The notes: generated from the letters alone by a model not told the origin. A stretch of 52,697 nt of DNA from Cupriavidus gilardii J11 (GCF_007829435.1 NZ_VLJN01000023.1:132029-184725), one strand, 5' to 3'; positions 8,114-17,265 are shown, numbered from the stretch's first letter. Program-made: numbers and translations.

Positions 8114-9901
8114 ATGGGCCAGTACACCGCTCCGTTGCGCGACATGCAGTTCGTGCTTCATGAACTGCTCGGCGTCGAGGCCGAACTCAAGGCCATGCCG
8201 CGCCACGCCGATATCGACGCCGAGACCATCAACCAGGTCATCAAGGAAGCCGGCAAGTTCTGCACCGAGGTCATCTTTCCGCTGAACCAGAGCGGCGACC
8301 GCGAAGGCTGTACCTATCACGGCGACGGCGTGGTGACCACGCCGTCGGGCTTCAAGGAAGCCTACCGCCAGTACATCGACGCCGGCTGGCCGGCGCTGGC
8401 CTGCGATCCCGAATATGGCGGCCAGGGGTTGCCGATCCTGGTCAACAACGCGCTGTTCGAGATGCTGAACTCGGCCAACCAGGCGTGGACGATGTATCCG
8501 GGCCTGTCCCATGGCGCCTACGAGGCGCTGCACGCGCATGGCACCCCCGAGTTGCAGCAGCGCTATCTGCCCAAGCTGGTGTCGGGCGAGTGGACCGGCA
8601 CCATGTGCCTGACCGAGCCGCACTGCGGCACCGACCTCGGCATCCTGCGCACCAAGGCCGAGCCGCTGGACGACGGGTCCTACAGCCTCACCGGCACCAA
8701 GATCTTCATCTCCGCCGGCGAGCACGATCTGGCCGAGAACATCATCCATCTGGTGCTGGCGCGCCTGCCCGACGCGCCGCAGGGGACCAAGGGAATCTCG
8801 CTGTTCGTGGTGCCGAAATTCATTCCCGACGCCGACGGCAATCCCGGCGAGCGCAACGGCATCCGCTGCGGTTCCATCGAGCACAAGATGGGCATCCACG
8901 GCAATGCCACCTGCGTGATGAACCTGGACGGCGCGCGCGGCTGGCTGGTGGGCGAGCCTAACAAGGGCCTGAACGCGATGTTCGTGATGATGAATGCCGC
9001 ACGGCTCGGCGTGGGCATGCAGGGCCTGGGTTTGACCGAGGTGGCCTATCAGAACTCGGTGGCCTACGCGAAGGAGCGCCTGCAGATGCGTTCGCTGACC
9101 GGCCCGAAGGCGCCGGACAAGCCGGCAGACCCGATCATCGTGCATCCGGACGTGCGCCGCATGCTGCTGACGCAGAAGGCCTATGCGGAGGGCGGGCGTG
9201 CATTCAGCTACTGGACCGCGCTGCAGATCGACCGCGAGCTGTCCCATCCCGACGAGGCCGTGCGCAAGCAGGCCGGCGACCTGGTGGCGCTGCTGACGCC
9301 GGTGATCAAGGCGTTCCTGACGGACAACGCGTTCGCCGCGACCAACGAGGGTCTGCAGGTGTTCGGCGGCCATGGCTATATCGCCGAATGGGGCATGGAA
9401 CAGTACGTGCGCGATGCCCGCATCAACATGATCTACGAGGGCACCAACACCATTCAGGCGCTGGACATGCTGGGCCGCAAGATCCTGGGCGACATGGGCG
9501 CGAAGATGAAGGCCTTCGGCAAGATCGTGCAGGAGTTCGTCGAGGCCGAAGGGACCAACGAGGCGATGCAGGAGTTCATCAATCCGCTGGCCGACCTGGG
9601 CGACAAGGTGCAGAAGCTGACGATGGAAATCGGCATGAAGGCGATGGGCAACCCCGACGAGGTGGGCGCCGCCGCGGTGCCGTACCTGCGCGTGGTGGGC
9701 CATCTCGTATTTGCCTATTTCTGGGCACGCATGGCCAGGATCGCGCTGCAGAAGCAGGACAGCGGCGACAAGTTCTATATCGCCAAGCTGGCGACCGCGC
9801 GCTTCTATTTCGCCAGGCTGCTGCCCGAAACCGCCGCGCAGATCCGCATGGCGCGCGCCGGCGCCGCGCCGCTGATGGCCCTGGACGCGGAATTGTTCTG
9901 A
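8114..9901 (+). CDS. Acyl-CoA dehydrogenase, long form with C-terminal extension
   Basis: This 595-residue flavoenzyme catalyses the first step of beta-oxidation. It has the extra N-terminal cap (MGQYTAPLRDMQFVL), the usual N-terminal, middle and C-terminal acyl-CoA dehydrogenase domains, and the C-terminal extension seen in the approximately 600-residue subgroup. MCLTEPHCGTDLG lies in the middle domain, and the catalytic-base Glu is at about residue 442 in YEGTNTIQ. A good AAGGAG precedes the start. It is the first enzyme gene after the TetR regulator. It probably acts on medium- to long-chain acyl-CoA; chain length cannot be read. Confidence 0.94.
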   Translation: MGQYTAPLRDMQFVLHELLGVEAELKAMPRHADIDAETINQVIKEAGKFCTEVIFPLNQSGDREGCTYHGDGVVTTPSGFKEAYRQYIDAGWPALACDPEYGGQGLPILVNNALFEMLNSANQAWTMYPGLSHGAYEALHAHGTPELQQRYLPKLVSGEWTGTMCLTEPHCGTDLGILRTKAEPLDDGSYSLTGTKIFISAGEHDLAENIIHLVLARLPDAPQGTKGISLFVVPKFIPDADGNPGERNGIRCGSIEHKMGIHGNATCVMNLDGARGWLVGEPNKGLNAMFVMMNAARLGVGMQGLGLTEVAYQNSVAYAKERLQMRSLTGPKAPDKPADPIIVHPDVRRMLLTQKAYAEGGRAFSYWTALQIDRELSHPDEAVRKQAGDLVALLTPVIKAFLTDNAFAATNEGLQVFGGHGYIAEWGMEQYVRDARINMIYEGTNTIQALDMLGRKILGDMGAKMKAFGKIVQEFVEAEGTNEAMQEFINPLADLGDKVQKLTMEIGMKAMGNPDEVGAAAVPYLRVVGHLVFAYFWARMARIALQKQDSGDKFYIAKLATARFYFARLLPETAAQIRMARAGAAPLMALDAELF

Positions 9902-9927
9902 ACGCGGTCCGCTTTCCCCACGGTTTG

Positions 9928-9960
9928 CTCCCCTCTCCCGCACGCGAGAGAGGGGAGGGG
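9928..9960. repeat. REP-like palindromic element
   Basis: CTCCCCTCTCCCGC and a partly degenerate GAGAGAGGGGAG arm form a hairpin in the 97-base gap between the acyl-CoA dehydrogenase and hydroxyacyl-CoA dehydrogenase genes. The lead-in CGGTTTGCTCCCCTCTCCC is also found at the right end of the window. Confidence 0.75.
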
Positions 9961-9998
9961 ACGAACGACAACTTCAACGCTCACTTTCAGGAGCGAGC

Positions 9999-12425
9999 AT
10001 GTCAAATTTCATCGTCAAGAAAGTCGCGGTGCTCGGCGCCGGCGTGATGGGCGCGCAGATCGCCGCGCAGCTGGTCAATGCCCGCGTGCCCGTGGTGCTG
10101 TTCGATCTGCCGGCCAGGGAAGGCCAGAAGAACGGCATCGTGCTGCGTGCCATCGACAATCTGAAGAAGCTGTCGCCCGCGCCGCTGGGCGTCAAGGATG
10201 ACGCCGCGCTGATCCAGGCGGCCAACTACGAGGACGATCTCGCGCTGCTGAAGGAATGCGACCTGGTGATCGAGGCGATCGCCGAGCGCATGGACTGGAA
10301 GCATGACCTGTACCGCAAGATCGCGCCGCACTTGTCGTCCAATGCGATCTTCGCGACCAACACATCGGGCCTGTCGATCGAGGCGCTGTCGCAAGGCTTT
10401 GACGCCGAGCTGAAGGCGCGCTTCTGCGGCGTGCACTTCTTCAACCCGCCGCGCTACATGCATCTGGTCGAACTGATTCCGACCGTCGACACCCGCCCCG
10501 ATATCCTGGATCGCCTCGAAGCCTTCCTGACCACCACGGTCGGAAAAGGCGTGGTGCGCGCGAAGGACACGCCCAACTTCATCGCCAACCGCGTCGGCAT
10601 CTTCTCGATCCTCGCGGTGTTTGCCGAAGCCGGGAAGTACGGCATTGGCTACGACGTGGTGGACGACCTGACCGGTTCCAAACTGGGACGCGCCAAGTCG
10701 GCGACCTTCCGCACGGCGGACGTGGTGGGCCTGGACACCATGGCGCATGTCATCAAGACCATGCAGGACAACCTGCGCGACGATCCCTTCGCACCGGTCT
10801 ACCAGACCCCCGCGGTGCTGCAGAAGCTGGTCGACGCCGGCGCGCTCGGGCAGAAGTCCGGCGCTGGCTTCTACAAGAAGGAAGGCAAGCAGATCAAGGT
10901 GCTGGATCCGAAGACCGGCCAGTACATCGATTCGGTCGGCAAGGCCGACGAGATCGTGGCGCGCATGCTGAAGAAGGCGCCTGCCGAGCGCATCAGGCTG
11001 CTGCGCGAGTCCACCAACCCGCAGGCGCAGTTCCTGTGGGCGGTGTTCCGCGACGTGTTCCACTACATCGCGGTGTACCTGGAGCAGATCGCCGATTCGG
11101 CGGCCGATATCGACCTGGCCATCCGCTGGGGCTTCGGCTGGAATGCCGGGCCGTTCGAGGACTGGCAGGCCGCCGGCTGGCAGCAGGTCGCGCAGTGGGT
11201 CAAGGAAGATATCGAGGCCGGCAAGGCGCTGGCCAATGTGCCGCTGCCGGACTGGGTGTTCTCCGGCCCGGTTGCCGACAACCAGGGCGTGCATGGCGCC
11301 AAGGGCTCGTGGTCGCCCGCGCGGCAGGCGTTCGTCGAGCGCAGCGCGCTGCCGGTGTACCGCCGGCAGGCGTTCCGCGCATCGCTGGCGGGCACGGGCG
11401 TGGCGGACGCGCGTCAGGCCGGCCGCACCGTCGAGGAGAACGACGCCGCGCGCATCTGGGTCAACGACGGCTACGACGATGTGCTGGTGATCTCGTTCAA
11501 GAGCAAGATGAACACCATCGGGCCCGACACCATCGACACGCTGATCCGGGCCATCGACCTGGCCGAGGCCGAATACAAGGGCCTGGTGGTGTGGCAGCCG
11601 GCCTCGCTGCAACTGGGCGCGCCGGGCGGACCGTTCTCGGCCGGCGCCAATCTGGAGGCCGCCATGCCGGCCTTCATGATGGGCGGCGCCAAGGGCGTCG
11701 AACCGTTCGTGCAGAAATTCCAGGACGGCATGATGCGCGTCAAGTACGCGGCGGTGCCGGTGGTGGCGGCGGTATCAGGCATCGCGCTCGGCGGGGGCTG
11801 CGAGCTGATGCTGCATTCGGCGCGGCGCGTGGCGGCGATGGAAAGCTATATCGGGCTGGTGGAGGTCGGCGTGGGTCTGGTGCCGGCCGGCGGTGGCCTC
11901 AAGGAAGCGGCGCTGGCCGCCGCGCGCGCCGCGCAGGCGGCGGGCAGCACCAACTATCTGCAGTTCGCGACGCAACGCTTCCAGAACGCGGCGATGGCCA
12001 AGGTGTCGGGTTCCGCGCTGGAAGCCCGGCAGATGGGCTATCTGCAGCCGGACGATCCGATCGTCTTCAACGTGCACGAGCTGCTGCATGTCGCGGCGAG
12101 CCAGGTCCGCGCGCTGGCCGAAGCCGGTTACCGGCCGCCGCTGCGCGGCACGCTGGTGCCGGTGGCGGGACGCTCGGGCATCGCCACGATCCGCGCATCG
12201 CTGGTCAATATGCGCGACGGCGGCTTTATTTCGGCGCATGACTACCTGATCGCGTCGCGCATCGCCGAGGCCGTGTGCGGCGGCGATGTCGAAGCGGGCG
12301 CCATGGTCAGCGAGGAATGGCTGCTGGCGCTGGAGCGCCGCGCCTTTATCGAGCTGCTCGGCACGGCCAAGACGCAGGAACGCATCATGGGCATGCTGCA
12401 GACCGGCAAGCCGGTGCGCAACTAA
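9999..12425 (+). CDS. 3-hydroxyacyl-CoA dehydrogenase / enoyl-CoA hydratase bifunctional protein
   Basis: This 808-residue fusion carries the dehydrogenase first: the NAD-binding GAGVMG is at residues 13-18, HFFNPPRYMHLVE is near 146, and a second 3HCDH helical domain reaches to about 400. A crotonase-fold hydratase domain follows at about 490-690 with GIALGGGCELMLH and a catalytic Glu in VEVGVGLVPAGGG. This order is the reverse of E. coli FadB and typical of the FadB-like proteins of Cupriavidus. It converts enoyl-CoA to 3-ketoacyl-CoA. It precedes the thiolase gene by 20 bases, so the two are surely cotranscribed. Confidence 0.95.
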   Translation: MSNFIVKKVAVLGAGVMGAQIAAQLVNARVPVVLFDLPAREGQKNGIVLRAIDNLKKLSPAPLGVKDDAALIQAANYEDDLALLKECDLVIEAIAERMDWKHDLYRKIAPHLSSNAIFATNTSGLSIEALSQGFDAELKARFCGVHFFNPPRYMHLVELIPTVDTRPDILDRLEAFLTTTVGKGVVRAKDTPNFIANRVGIFSILAVFAEAGKYGIGYDVVDDLTGSKLGRAKSATFRTADVVGLDTMAHVIKTMQDNLRDDPFAPVYQTPAVLQKLVDAGALGQKSGAGFYKKEGKQIKVLDPKTGQYIDSVGKADEIVARMLKKAPAERIRLLRESTNPQAQFLWAVFRDVFHYIAVYLEQIADSAADIDLAIRWGFGWNAGPFEDWQAAGWQQVAQWVKEDIEAGKALANVPLPDWVFSGPVADNQGVHGAKGSWSPARQAFVERSALPVYRRQAFRASLAGTGVADARQAGRTVEENDAARIWVNDGYDDVLVISFKSKMNTIGPDTIDTLIRAIDLAEAEYKGLVVWQPASLQLGAPGGPFSAGANLEAAMPAFMMGGAKGVEPFVQKFQDGMMRVKYAAVPVVAAVSGIALGGGCELMLHSARRVAAMESYIGLVEVGVGLVPAGGGLKEAALAAARAAQAAGSTNYLQFATQRFQNAAMAKVSGSALEARQMGYLQPDDPIVFNVHELLHVAASQVRALAEAGYRPPLRGTLVPVAGRSGIATIRASLVNMRDGGFISAHDYLIASRIAEAVCGGDVEAGAMVSEEWLLALERRAFIELLGTAKTQERIMGMLQTGKPVRN

Positions 12426-12445
12426 TCGGCACGCGAGGAACCATC

Positions 12446-13642
12446 ATGAAACAACTGCAAGACGCCTATATCGTTGCCGCGACCCGCACGCCGATCGGCA
12501 AGGCGCCCAAGGGCGCGTTCAAGCACTATCGTCCCGATGATCTGCTGGCGACCATCCTGAAGGCCGCGCTCGCCCAGGTGCCCAATCTGGATCCGGCGCT
12601 GATCGAGGATGCCATCGTCGGCTGCGCGATTCCCGAGGCCCAGCAGGGCCTGAACGTCGCGCGGATCGGCGCGCTGCTATCGGGGCTGCCGACCTCGGTG
12701 GGCGGCATCACCGTCAACCGCTTCTGCGCGTCGGGGCTGTCGGCGGTGGCGATGGCGGCCGACCGGATCCGCGTCGGCGAGGCCGACGTGATGATCGCGG
12801 CCGGCGTCGAATCGATGAGCATGGTGCCGATGATGGGCAACACGCCATCGATGTCGCCGTCGATCTTCGCGCGCGATGAGAATGTCGGCATCGCGTACGG
12901 CATGGGGCTGACCGCCGAACAGGTCGCGCGCAAATGGCAGGTCAGCCGCGAGGACCAGGACGCCTTTGCGCTCGCCTCGCACCAGCGCGCGCTGGCCGCG
13001 CAGCAGGCAGGCGAATTCGGCGACGAGATCACGCCGGTCGAGATCGTGGAGAAGATGCCCAACCTCGTCACCGGCGAAGTCGAGCACAAGACCCGCACAC
13101 TCGCGCTCGACGAGGGCCCGCGGCCCGATACCTCGCTGGAGGGGCTGGCGAAACTGCGCCCGGTGTTCGCCAACAAGGGCAGCGTCACCGCCGGCAACAG
13201 CTCGCAGACCTCCGATGGCGCGGGTGCGCTGATCCTGGTGTCCGAGAAGATCCTGAAGGCGTGCAACCTGGTGCCGCTGGCGCGCTTCGTGTCGTTCGCC
13301 GTGCGGGGCGTGCCGCCCGAGATCATGGGCATCGGCCCGAAGGAAGCGATTCCCGCCGCGCTGAAAGCCGCCGGCATGACGCTGGACCAGCTGGACTGGA
13401 TCGAGCTGAACGAGGCCTTCGCCGCGCAGGCGCTGGCGGTCGTGCGCGATCTGCAACTGGATACCGCCAAGGTCAATCCGATGGGCGGCGCGATCGCGCT
13501 GGGGCATCCGCTGGGCGCAACCGGTGCGATCCGTTCGGCCACCGTGGTGCATGCGCTGCGCCGGCGCAATCTCAAGTACGGCATGGTGACCATGTGCGTG
13601 GGCACCGGCATGGGCGCGGCGGGTATCTTCGAGCGCGTCTGA
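12446..13642 (+). CDS. Acetyl-CoA acyltransferase (beta-ketothiolase, FadA-like)
   Basis: The 398-residue thiolase has all three catalytic residues: Cys94 in NRFCASGLS, His354 in GHPLGATG and Cys384 in MCVGTGMG. It cleaves 3-ketoacyl-CoA to acetyl-CoA and a shortened acyl-CoA. Its position directly after the hydroxyacyl-CoA dehydrogenase gene, in the FadB-FadA order, argues for degradative rather than biosynthetic thiolase. A longer frame upstream is the overlap with the preceding gene; ATG at 12446 preceded by GAGGAA is chosen. The length matches the family. Confidence 0.94.
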   Translation: MKQLQDAYIVAATRTPIGKAPKGAFKHYRPDDLLATILKAALAQVPNLDPALIEDAIVGCAIPEAQQGLNVARIGALLSGLPTSVGGITVNRFCASGLSAVAMAADRIRVGEADVMIAAGVESMSMVPMMGNTPSMSPSIFARDENVGIAYGMGLTAEQVARKWQVSREDQDAFALASHQRALAAQQAGEFGDEITPVEIVEKMPNLVTGEVEHKTRTLALDEGPRPDTSLEGLAKLRPVFANKGSVTAGNSSQTSDGAGALILVSEKILKACNLVPLARFVSFAVRGVPPEIMGIGPKEAIPAALKAAGMTLDQLDWIELNEAFAAQALAVVRDLQLDTAKVNPMGGAIALGHPLGATGAIRSATVVHALRRRNLKYGMVTMCVGTGMGAAGIFERV

Positions 13643-13748
13643 GATGCCATCCCCCGTGTCGCGGCCACGCGGCACGGGCAATGAACGACCGGGCAGCAGC
13701 GTTCCACCACCAGCGTCCAACGACAAGCGGTATCAGAGAGGAGACATC

Positions 13749-14522
13749 ATGAGCATCCTGACCACCACGGACCAAGGCGTGCTAACCATCGAGTTCGACC
13801 GCCTGGACAAGAAGAACGCGATCACCGCGGCGATGTATCAGCAGATGGCCGACGCGCTGCGCGAGGCCGCCCGCAGCGACGCGGTGCGTGCCATCGTGAT
13901 CCGCGGCAAGCCGGAGATTTTCACCGCGGGCAACGATCTCGACGACTTCATGCAGCGCCCGCCGGTCGAGGGCGAGCCGTCGAAGGCGCCGGTGTTCCAG
14001 TTCCTGCACGAGATCAGTCATGCGGCCAAGCCGGTGATCGCCGCGGTCAGCGGCGCGGCGATCGGCATCGGCACCACGATGCTGCTGCATTGCGATCTGG
14101 TCTACGCGGGCGACAACGCGAAGTTCTCGCTGCCGTTCGTGCAACTGGGCCTGTGCCCCGAGGCGGCGTCGAGCCTGTTGCTGCCGCGTCTGGCCGGCTA
14201 TCAGGGCGCCGCTGAAAAGCTGCTTCTCGGCGAGCCGTTCGATGCGCAGGAGGCGCTGCGTATGGGACTGGTCACGCGCGTGGTGCCGGCCGCCGGGCTG
14301 CACGACTTCACGCTCGCGCAGGCCCGCAAGCTGGCCGCGCTGCCGGCGTCGTCGCTGCGGGAAACGAAGCGACTGATGAAGGGCGCCGATATCGCGGCGA
14401 TGGAGCAGCGGATGGACGAGGAGGGCGCGGTGTTCCGGCGCATGCTGCAGGCGCCGGAGGCGAAGGAGGCGTTCACGGCGTTCTTCGAGAAGCGCAAGCC
14501 GGATTTTTCACGGTTTGGTTGA
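13749..14522 (+). CDS. Enoyl-CoA hydratase/isomerase family protein (active site suggests isomerase)
   Basis: This 257-residue crotonase-fold protein is preceded by a strong AGAGGAG. The oxyanion-hole segment GAAIGIGTTMLLHCD lacks the first catalytic Glu of hydratases (usually GGGCE), whereas LCPEAASSLLLPR keeps a Glu at about residue 138. One retained Glu in a PE-x-ASS context is typical of delta3-delta2-enoyl-CoA isomerases, which handle unsaturated fatty acids. It is the last gene of the beta-oxidation operon. Hydratase activity is not excluded, but the isomerase role would complement the hydratase domain already encoded upstream. Confidence 0.85.
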   Translation: MSILTTTDQGVLTIEFDRLDKKNAITAAMYQQMADALREAARSDAVRAIVIRGKPEIFTAGNDLDDFMQRPPVEGEPSKAPVFQFLHEISHAAKPVIAAVSGAAIGIGTTMLLHCDLVYAGDNAKFSLPFVQLGLCPEAASSLLLPRLAGYQGAAEKLLLGEPFDAQEALRMGLVTRVVPAAGLHDFTLAQARKLAALPASSLRETKRLMKGADIAAMEQRMDEEGAVFRRMLQAPEAKEAFTAFFEKRKPDFSRFG

Positions 14523-14526
14523 TACG

Positions 14527-14553
14527 CCCCTCTCCCGCCTTGCGGGAGAGGGG
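14527..14553. repeat. REP-like perfect hairpin at the end of the beta-oxidation operon
   Basis: CCCCTCTCCCGC and GCGGGAGAGGGG form a perfect 12-base stem around CTT. It sits between the stop codon of the crotonase gene and the convergent thioesterase gene and could act as a transcript end or mRNA-stabilising structure. Confidence 0.85.
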
Positions 14554-14558
14554 AGATT

Positions 14559-14963
14559 TCAGACCTTCGGTAAGACTCGGGGTTGGCGCGCGTCGTTGGT
14601 CGCCACATAGGTCAACGTCGCCTCGGTCACCTTGACGATCTCATTGCTGTGCCGCATGCGCTGCGCATACACCTCGACCGACACGGTGATCGACGTGCGG
14701 CCCGTCTTGACGATGTCGGCATAGAAGCTGACCAGATCGCCGACGAACACCGGATGGTGGAACACGAACGAATTGACCGCGACCGTGGCGACACGTCCCT
14801 GCGCACGCTCGACTGCCGGGATCGATCCGGCGATGTCGACCTGCGCCATGATCCAGCCGCCAAATACATCGCCATGGACGTTCGCATCGGCGGGCATCGG
14901 CATCACGCGCAGGGCGGGGTTCTTGCCGGGCGGCAGGCAAGGTACGGTTTCGGTCTGGCTCAT
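14559..14963 (-). CDS. Acyl-CoA thioesterase, hotdog fold (YciA-like)
   Basis: The 134-residue protein has the YciA/acyl-CoA thioester hydrolase pattern: PADANVHGDVFGGWIMAQVD at about 23-42, with the catalytic-region Asn/Asp and the GG turn, followed by NSFVFHHPVFVGD and the TEATLTYVA strand. It hydrolyses acyl-CoA to free acid and CoA. It is convergent with the beta-oxidation operon and bracketed by palindromic repeats on both sides. The substrate range is not readable, but the neighbourhood suggests a link to fatty acyl-CoA balance. Confidence 0.9.
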   Translation of the reverse strand: MSQTETVPCLPPGKNPALRVMPMPADANVHGDVFGGWIMAQVDIAGSIPAVERAQGRVATVAVNSFVFHHPVFVGDLVSFYADIVKTGRTSITVSVEVYAQRMRHSNEIVKVTEATLTYVATNDARQPRVLPKV

Positions 14964-14989
14964 CGGTGAAATCGGGAAGGTATTCGACT

Positions 14990-15031
14990 CCCCTCTCCCG
15001 CTTGCGGGAGAGGGGCAGGGAGAGGGCAGTC
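14990..15031. repeat. REP-like hairpin with GAGGGCAGTC tail
   Basis: CCCCTCTCCCGC and GCGGGAGAGGGG (14990-15015) form a perfect stem with a TT loop, followed by CAGGGAGAGGGCAGTC. The tail recurs at other copies. Confidence 0.85.
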
Positions 15032-15071
15032 GCAGCCATGGGAAGGCTTGCGGCTGCTGCTGTTGCGGACT

Positions 15072-15116
15072 CCCCTCACCCCCGGCCCCTCTCCCGCAAG
15101 CGGGAGAGCGGAGAGG
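15072..15116. repeat. REP-like element, partner copy
   Basis: CCCCTCACCCCCGGCCCCTC leads into CTCCCGCAAGCGGGAG and GCGGAGAGG. With the copy about 40 bases upstream it forms a pair between the divergent thioesterase and exporter genes. Confidence 0.75.
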
Positions 15117-15162
15117 AATCGGGAACTCTGCGACAATCGCATATTGGCCCGAATTCTACCGT

Positions 15163-17061
15163 ATGCGACGCTATTCCACGTCCGCCGAGCCCGCCCCGGC
15201 CACCTCGTCTCCTTCCCTGTTTTCCGGTTCGCCAGGCCAGCGTAGCGACTGGCAAACCGTGCGGAACCTGCTGCCTTACATCTGGCACTACAAGTGGCGC
15301 GTGATCTTCGCGCTGGTGTGCCTGGTGGCAGCCAAGGGCGCCAATCTCGGCGTCCCGGTGCTGATGAAGCGGCTGGTCGACAGCATGAACATCGCGCCGG
15401 GCGACCCGGCCGCGCTGCTTGCCGTGCCGGTCGGGCTGATCGTCGCCTACGGCATGCTGCGGCTGTCGGCGACGCTGTTTACCGAGCTGCGCGAAATCCT
15501 GTTCGCCAAGGTCACGCAGAGCGCGGTGCGTGAGATCGCGCTGCAGGTGTTCCGGCATCTGCACGCGCTGTCGCTGCGCTTCCATCTGGAGCGGCAGACC
15601 GGCGGCATGAGCCGCGATATCGAGCGCGGCACGCGCGGCATCCAGTCGCTGATCTCGTATTCGCTGTACAGCATCCTGCCCACGCTGGTCGAGATGGCGC
15701 TGGTGCTCGGCTTCTTCCTGCTGCACTACGATATCTGGTTCGCCGGCATCACGGGCGGCGCGCTGCTGGCCTATATCGTCTTCACGGTGCTGGTCACCGA
15801 GTGGCGCACGCATTTCCGCCGTCGCATGAACGAGCTGGATTCGCGCGCGAACCAGAAGGCCATCGACTCGCTGCTCAACTTCGAGACCGTCAAGTATTTC
15901 GGCAACGAGGCCTACGAGGCGGCCCGCTATGACGAGAACCTGCGCACCTACCGGTCGGCCGCGATCCGCTCGCAGAACTCGCTGTCCCTGCTGAACTTCG
16001 GCCAGCAGGCCATCATTGCCGTCGGCCTGATCCTGATCCTGTGGCGCGCCACGGCAGGCGTCGCGGCCGGACAGCTGACACTGGGCGATCTGGTGCTGGT
16101 CAATACGCTGATGATCCAGCTGTACATTCCGCTGAATTTCCTCGGGGTGATCTATCGCGAGATCAAGCAGGCCACCACCGACATGGACCGGATGTTCGTG
16201 CTGCTCGGCACGCAGCGCGAAGTGGCCGATGCCCCGGACGCCGCGCCGCTGCAGGTGGGCGGCGCCGAGGTCCGCTTCTCGCACGTCAGCTTCGGCTACG
16301 ACAGCAACCGCCGCATTCTGGACGATGTCGATTTCACCATTGGCGCGGGGACAACGACGGCAGTGGTCGGCCACAGCGGCTCGGGCAAATCCACGCTGGC
16401 GCGGCTGCTGTTCCGCTTCTACGACGTGGGCAGCGGCGCGGTGCTGGTCGACGGGCAGGACATTCGCACGGTCACGCAGGACAGCCTGCGGCGGGCAATC
16501 GGCATCGTGCCGCAGGATACGGTGCTGTTCAACGACAGCATCTACTACAACATCGCCTACGGCCGGCCCGATGCCACGCGCGAGGAAGTCATCGAGGCGG
16601 CGCGCGCCGCGCAGATCGACAGCTTTATCCGCGAGCTGCCGCAGGGCTACGATACGCCCGTGGGAGAGCGCGGGCTCAAGCTGTCGGGCGGCGAGAAGCA
16701 GCGCGTCGCGATCGCGCGCACGCTGCTGAAGAACCCGCCGATCCTGATCTTCGACGAGGCCACTTCCGCGCTCGATTCACGCACGGAGCAGGCGATCCAG
16801 GCCGAGCTGATGCGGCTGGCGCAGAATCGCACGACGCTGCTGATCGCGCACCGGCTGTCCACGGTGGTGCATGCCGACCAGATCCTGGTGATGGACCGCG
16901 GCCGCATCGTCGAGCGGGGGACGCATGCCGAACTGATGCGGGCGAACGGCCGCTACGCCGAGATGTGGCGCATCCAGGCGCGCAGCGCCCGGCGGGGTGA
17001 GGCCATCGAGGGCGAGGCGGCCGTTGTGGCCGACTTGGGGGATGAGACGCAGGATGCTTGA
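15163..17061 (+). CDS. Atm1/HMT-type ABC exporter (fused membrane and ATPase half-transporter)
   Basis: The 632-residue half-transporter has a type I exporter membrane domain over about residues 40-330 (NLLPYIWHYKWRVIFALV to the loop before 350), with the Atm1-like RHLHALSLRFHLERQTGG coupling region. The ATPase follows: Walker A GHSGSGKST near 403, signature LSGGEKQR at 507, Walker B ILIFDEATSALD near 527 and the switch His in LIAHRLS. Bacterial homologues export glutathione-linked metals or related thiol compounds; the exact substrate is unproven. The open frame extends upstream to 14773, but that part translates the repeats and the antisense of the thioesterase, so 15163 is chosen. Confidence 0.9.
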   Translation: MRRYSTSAEPAPATSSPSLFSGSPGQRSDWQTVRNLLPYIWHYKWRVIFALVCLVAAKGANLGVPVLMKRLVDSMNIAPGDPAALLAVPVGLIVAYGMLRLSATLFTELREILFAKVTQSAVREIALQVFRHLHALSLRFHLERQTGGMSRDIERGTRGIQSLISYSLYSILPTLVEMALVLGFFLLHYDIWFAGITGGALLAYIVFTVLVTEWRTHFRRRMNELDSRANQKAIDSLLNFETVKYFGNEAYEAARYDENLRTYRSAAIRSQNSLSLLNFGQQAIIAVGLILILWRATAGVAAGQLTLGDLVLVNTLMIQLYIPLNFLGVIYREIKQATTDMDRMFVLLGTQREVADAPDAAPLQVGGAEVRFSHVSFGYDSNRRILDDVDFTIGAGTTTAVVGHSGSGKSTLARLLFRFYDVGSGAVLVDGQDIRTVTQDSLRRAIGIVPQDTVLFNDSIYYNIAYGRPDATREEVIEAARAAQIDSFIRELPQGYDTPVGERGLKLSGGEKQRVAIARTLLKNPPILIFDEATSALDSRTEQAIQAELMRLAQNRTTLLIAHRLSTVVHADQILVMDRGRIVERGTHAELMRANGRYAEMWRIQARSARRGEAIEGEAAVVADLGDETQDA

Positions 17062-17107
17062 GGGGGCCGGGAAGAGGGCAGTCCCAGCAAACCACCGCAC
17101 GCCCCAC

Positions 17108-17119
17108 ATTGTCGACAAT
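17108..17119. promoter_or_regulatory. Perfect 12-base palindrome upstream of the ABC importer operon
   Basis: ATTGTCGACAAT is a perfect palindrome about 92 bases upstream of the sigma-54 promoter. The TTGTCGACAA core resembles operators of FCD-type GntR regulators, but no such regulator is encoded nearby, so the binding protein is unknown. Confidence 0.35.
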
Positions 17120-17210
17120 CCCCTCCAACCAACCCCACCCCCACACCCCCTTGCACAACTTTGGGCAGACAGCCCAATGCGGCCACGCCCCAATGCGGGG
17201 CGTTCTTCGC

Positions 17211-17226
17211 TGGCATACCGCTTGCA
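17211..17226 (+). promoter_or_regulatory. Sigma-54 (RpoN) promoter of the ABC importer operon
   Basis: TGGCATACCGCTTGCA carries the invariant GG and GC separated by exactly ten bases and matches the TGGCAC-N5-TTGCA consensus except for one base. It ends 39 bases before the start codon of the substrate-binding protein. Sigma-54 control points to an enhancer-binding activator, such as NtrC under nitrogen limitation. No convincing NtrC site was found. Confidence 0.7.
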
Positions 17227-17265
17227 GACGCTTCTCCACCAGAACGCAGGAAAAGGAGAGCCAAC

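Noticed and set aside
17152-17167. NtrC-type site TGCACAACTTTGGGCA
   Set aside because: Only the left half matches the GCAC-N5-GTGC form, and it is closer to the promoter than typical NtrC enhancers.
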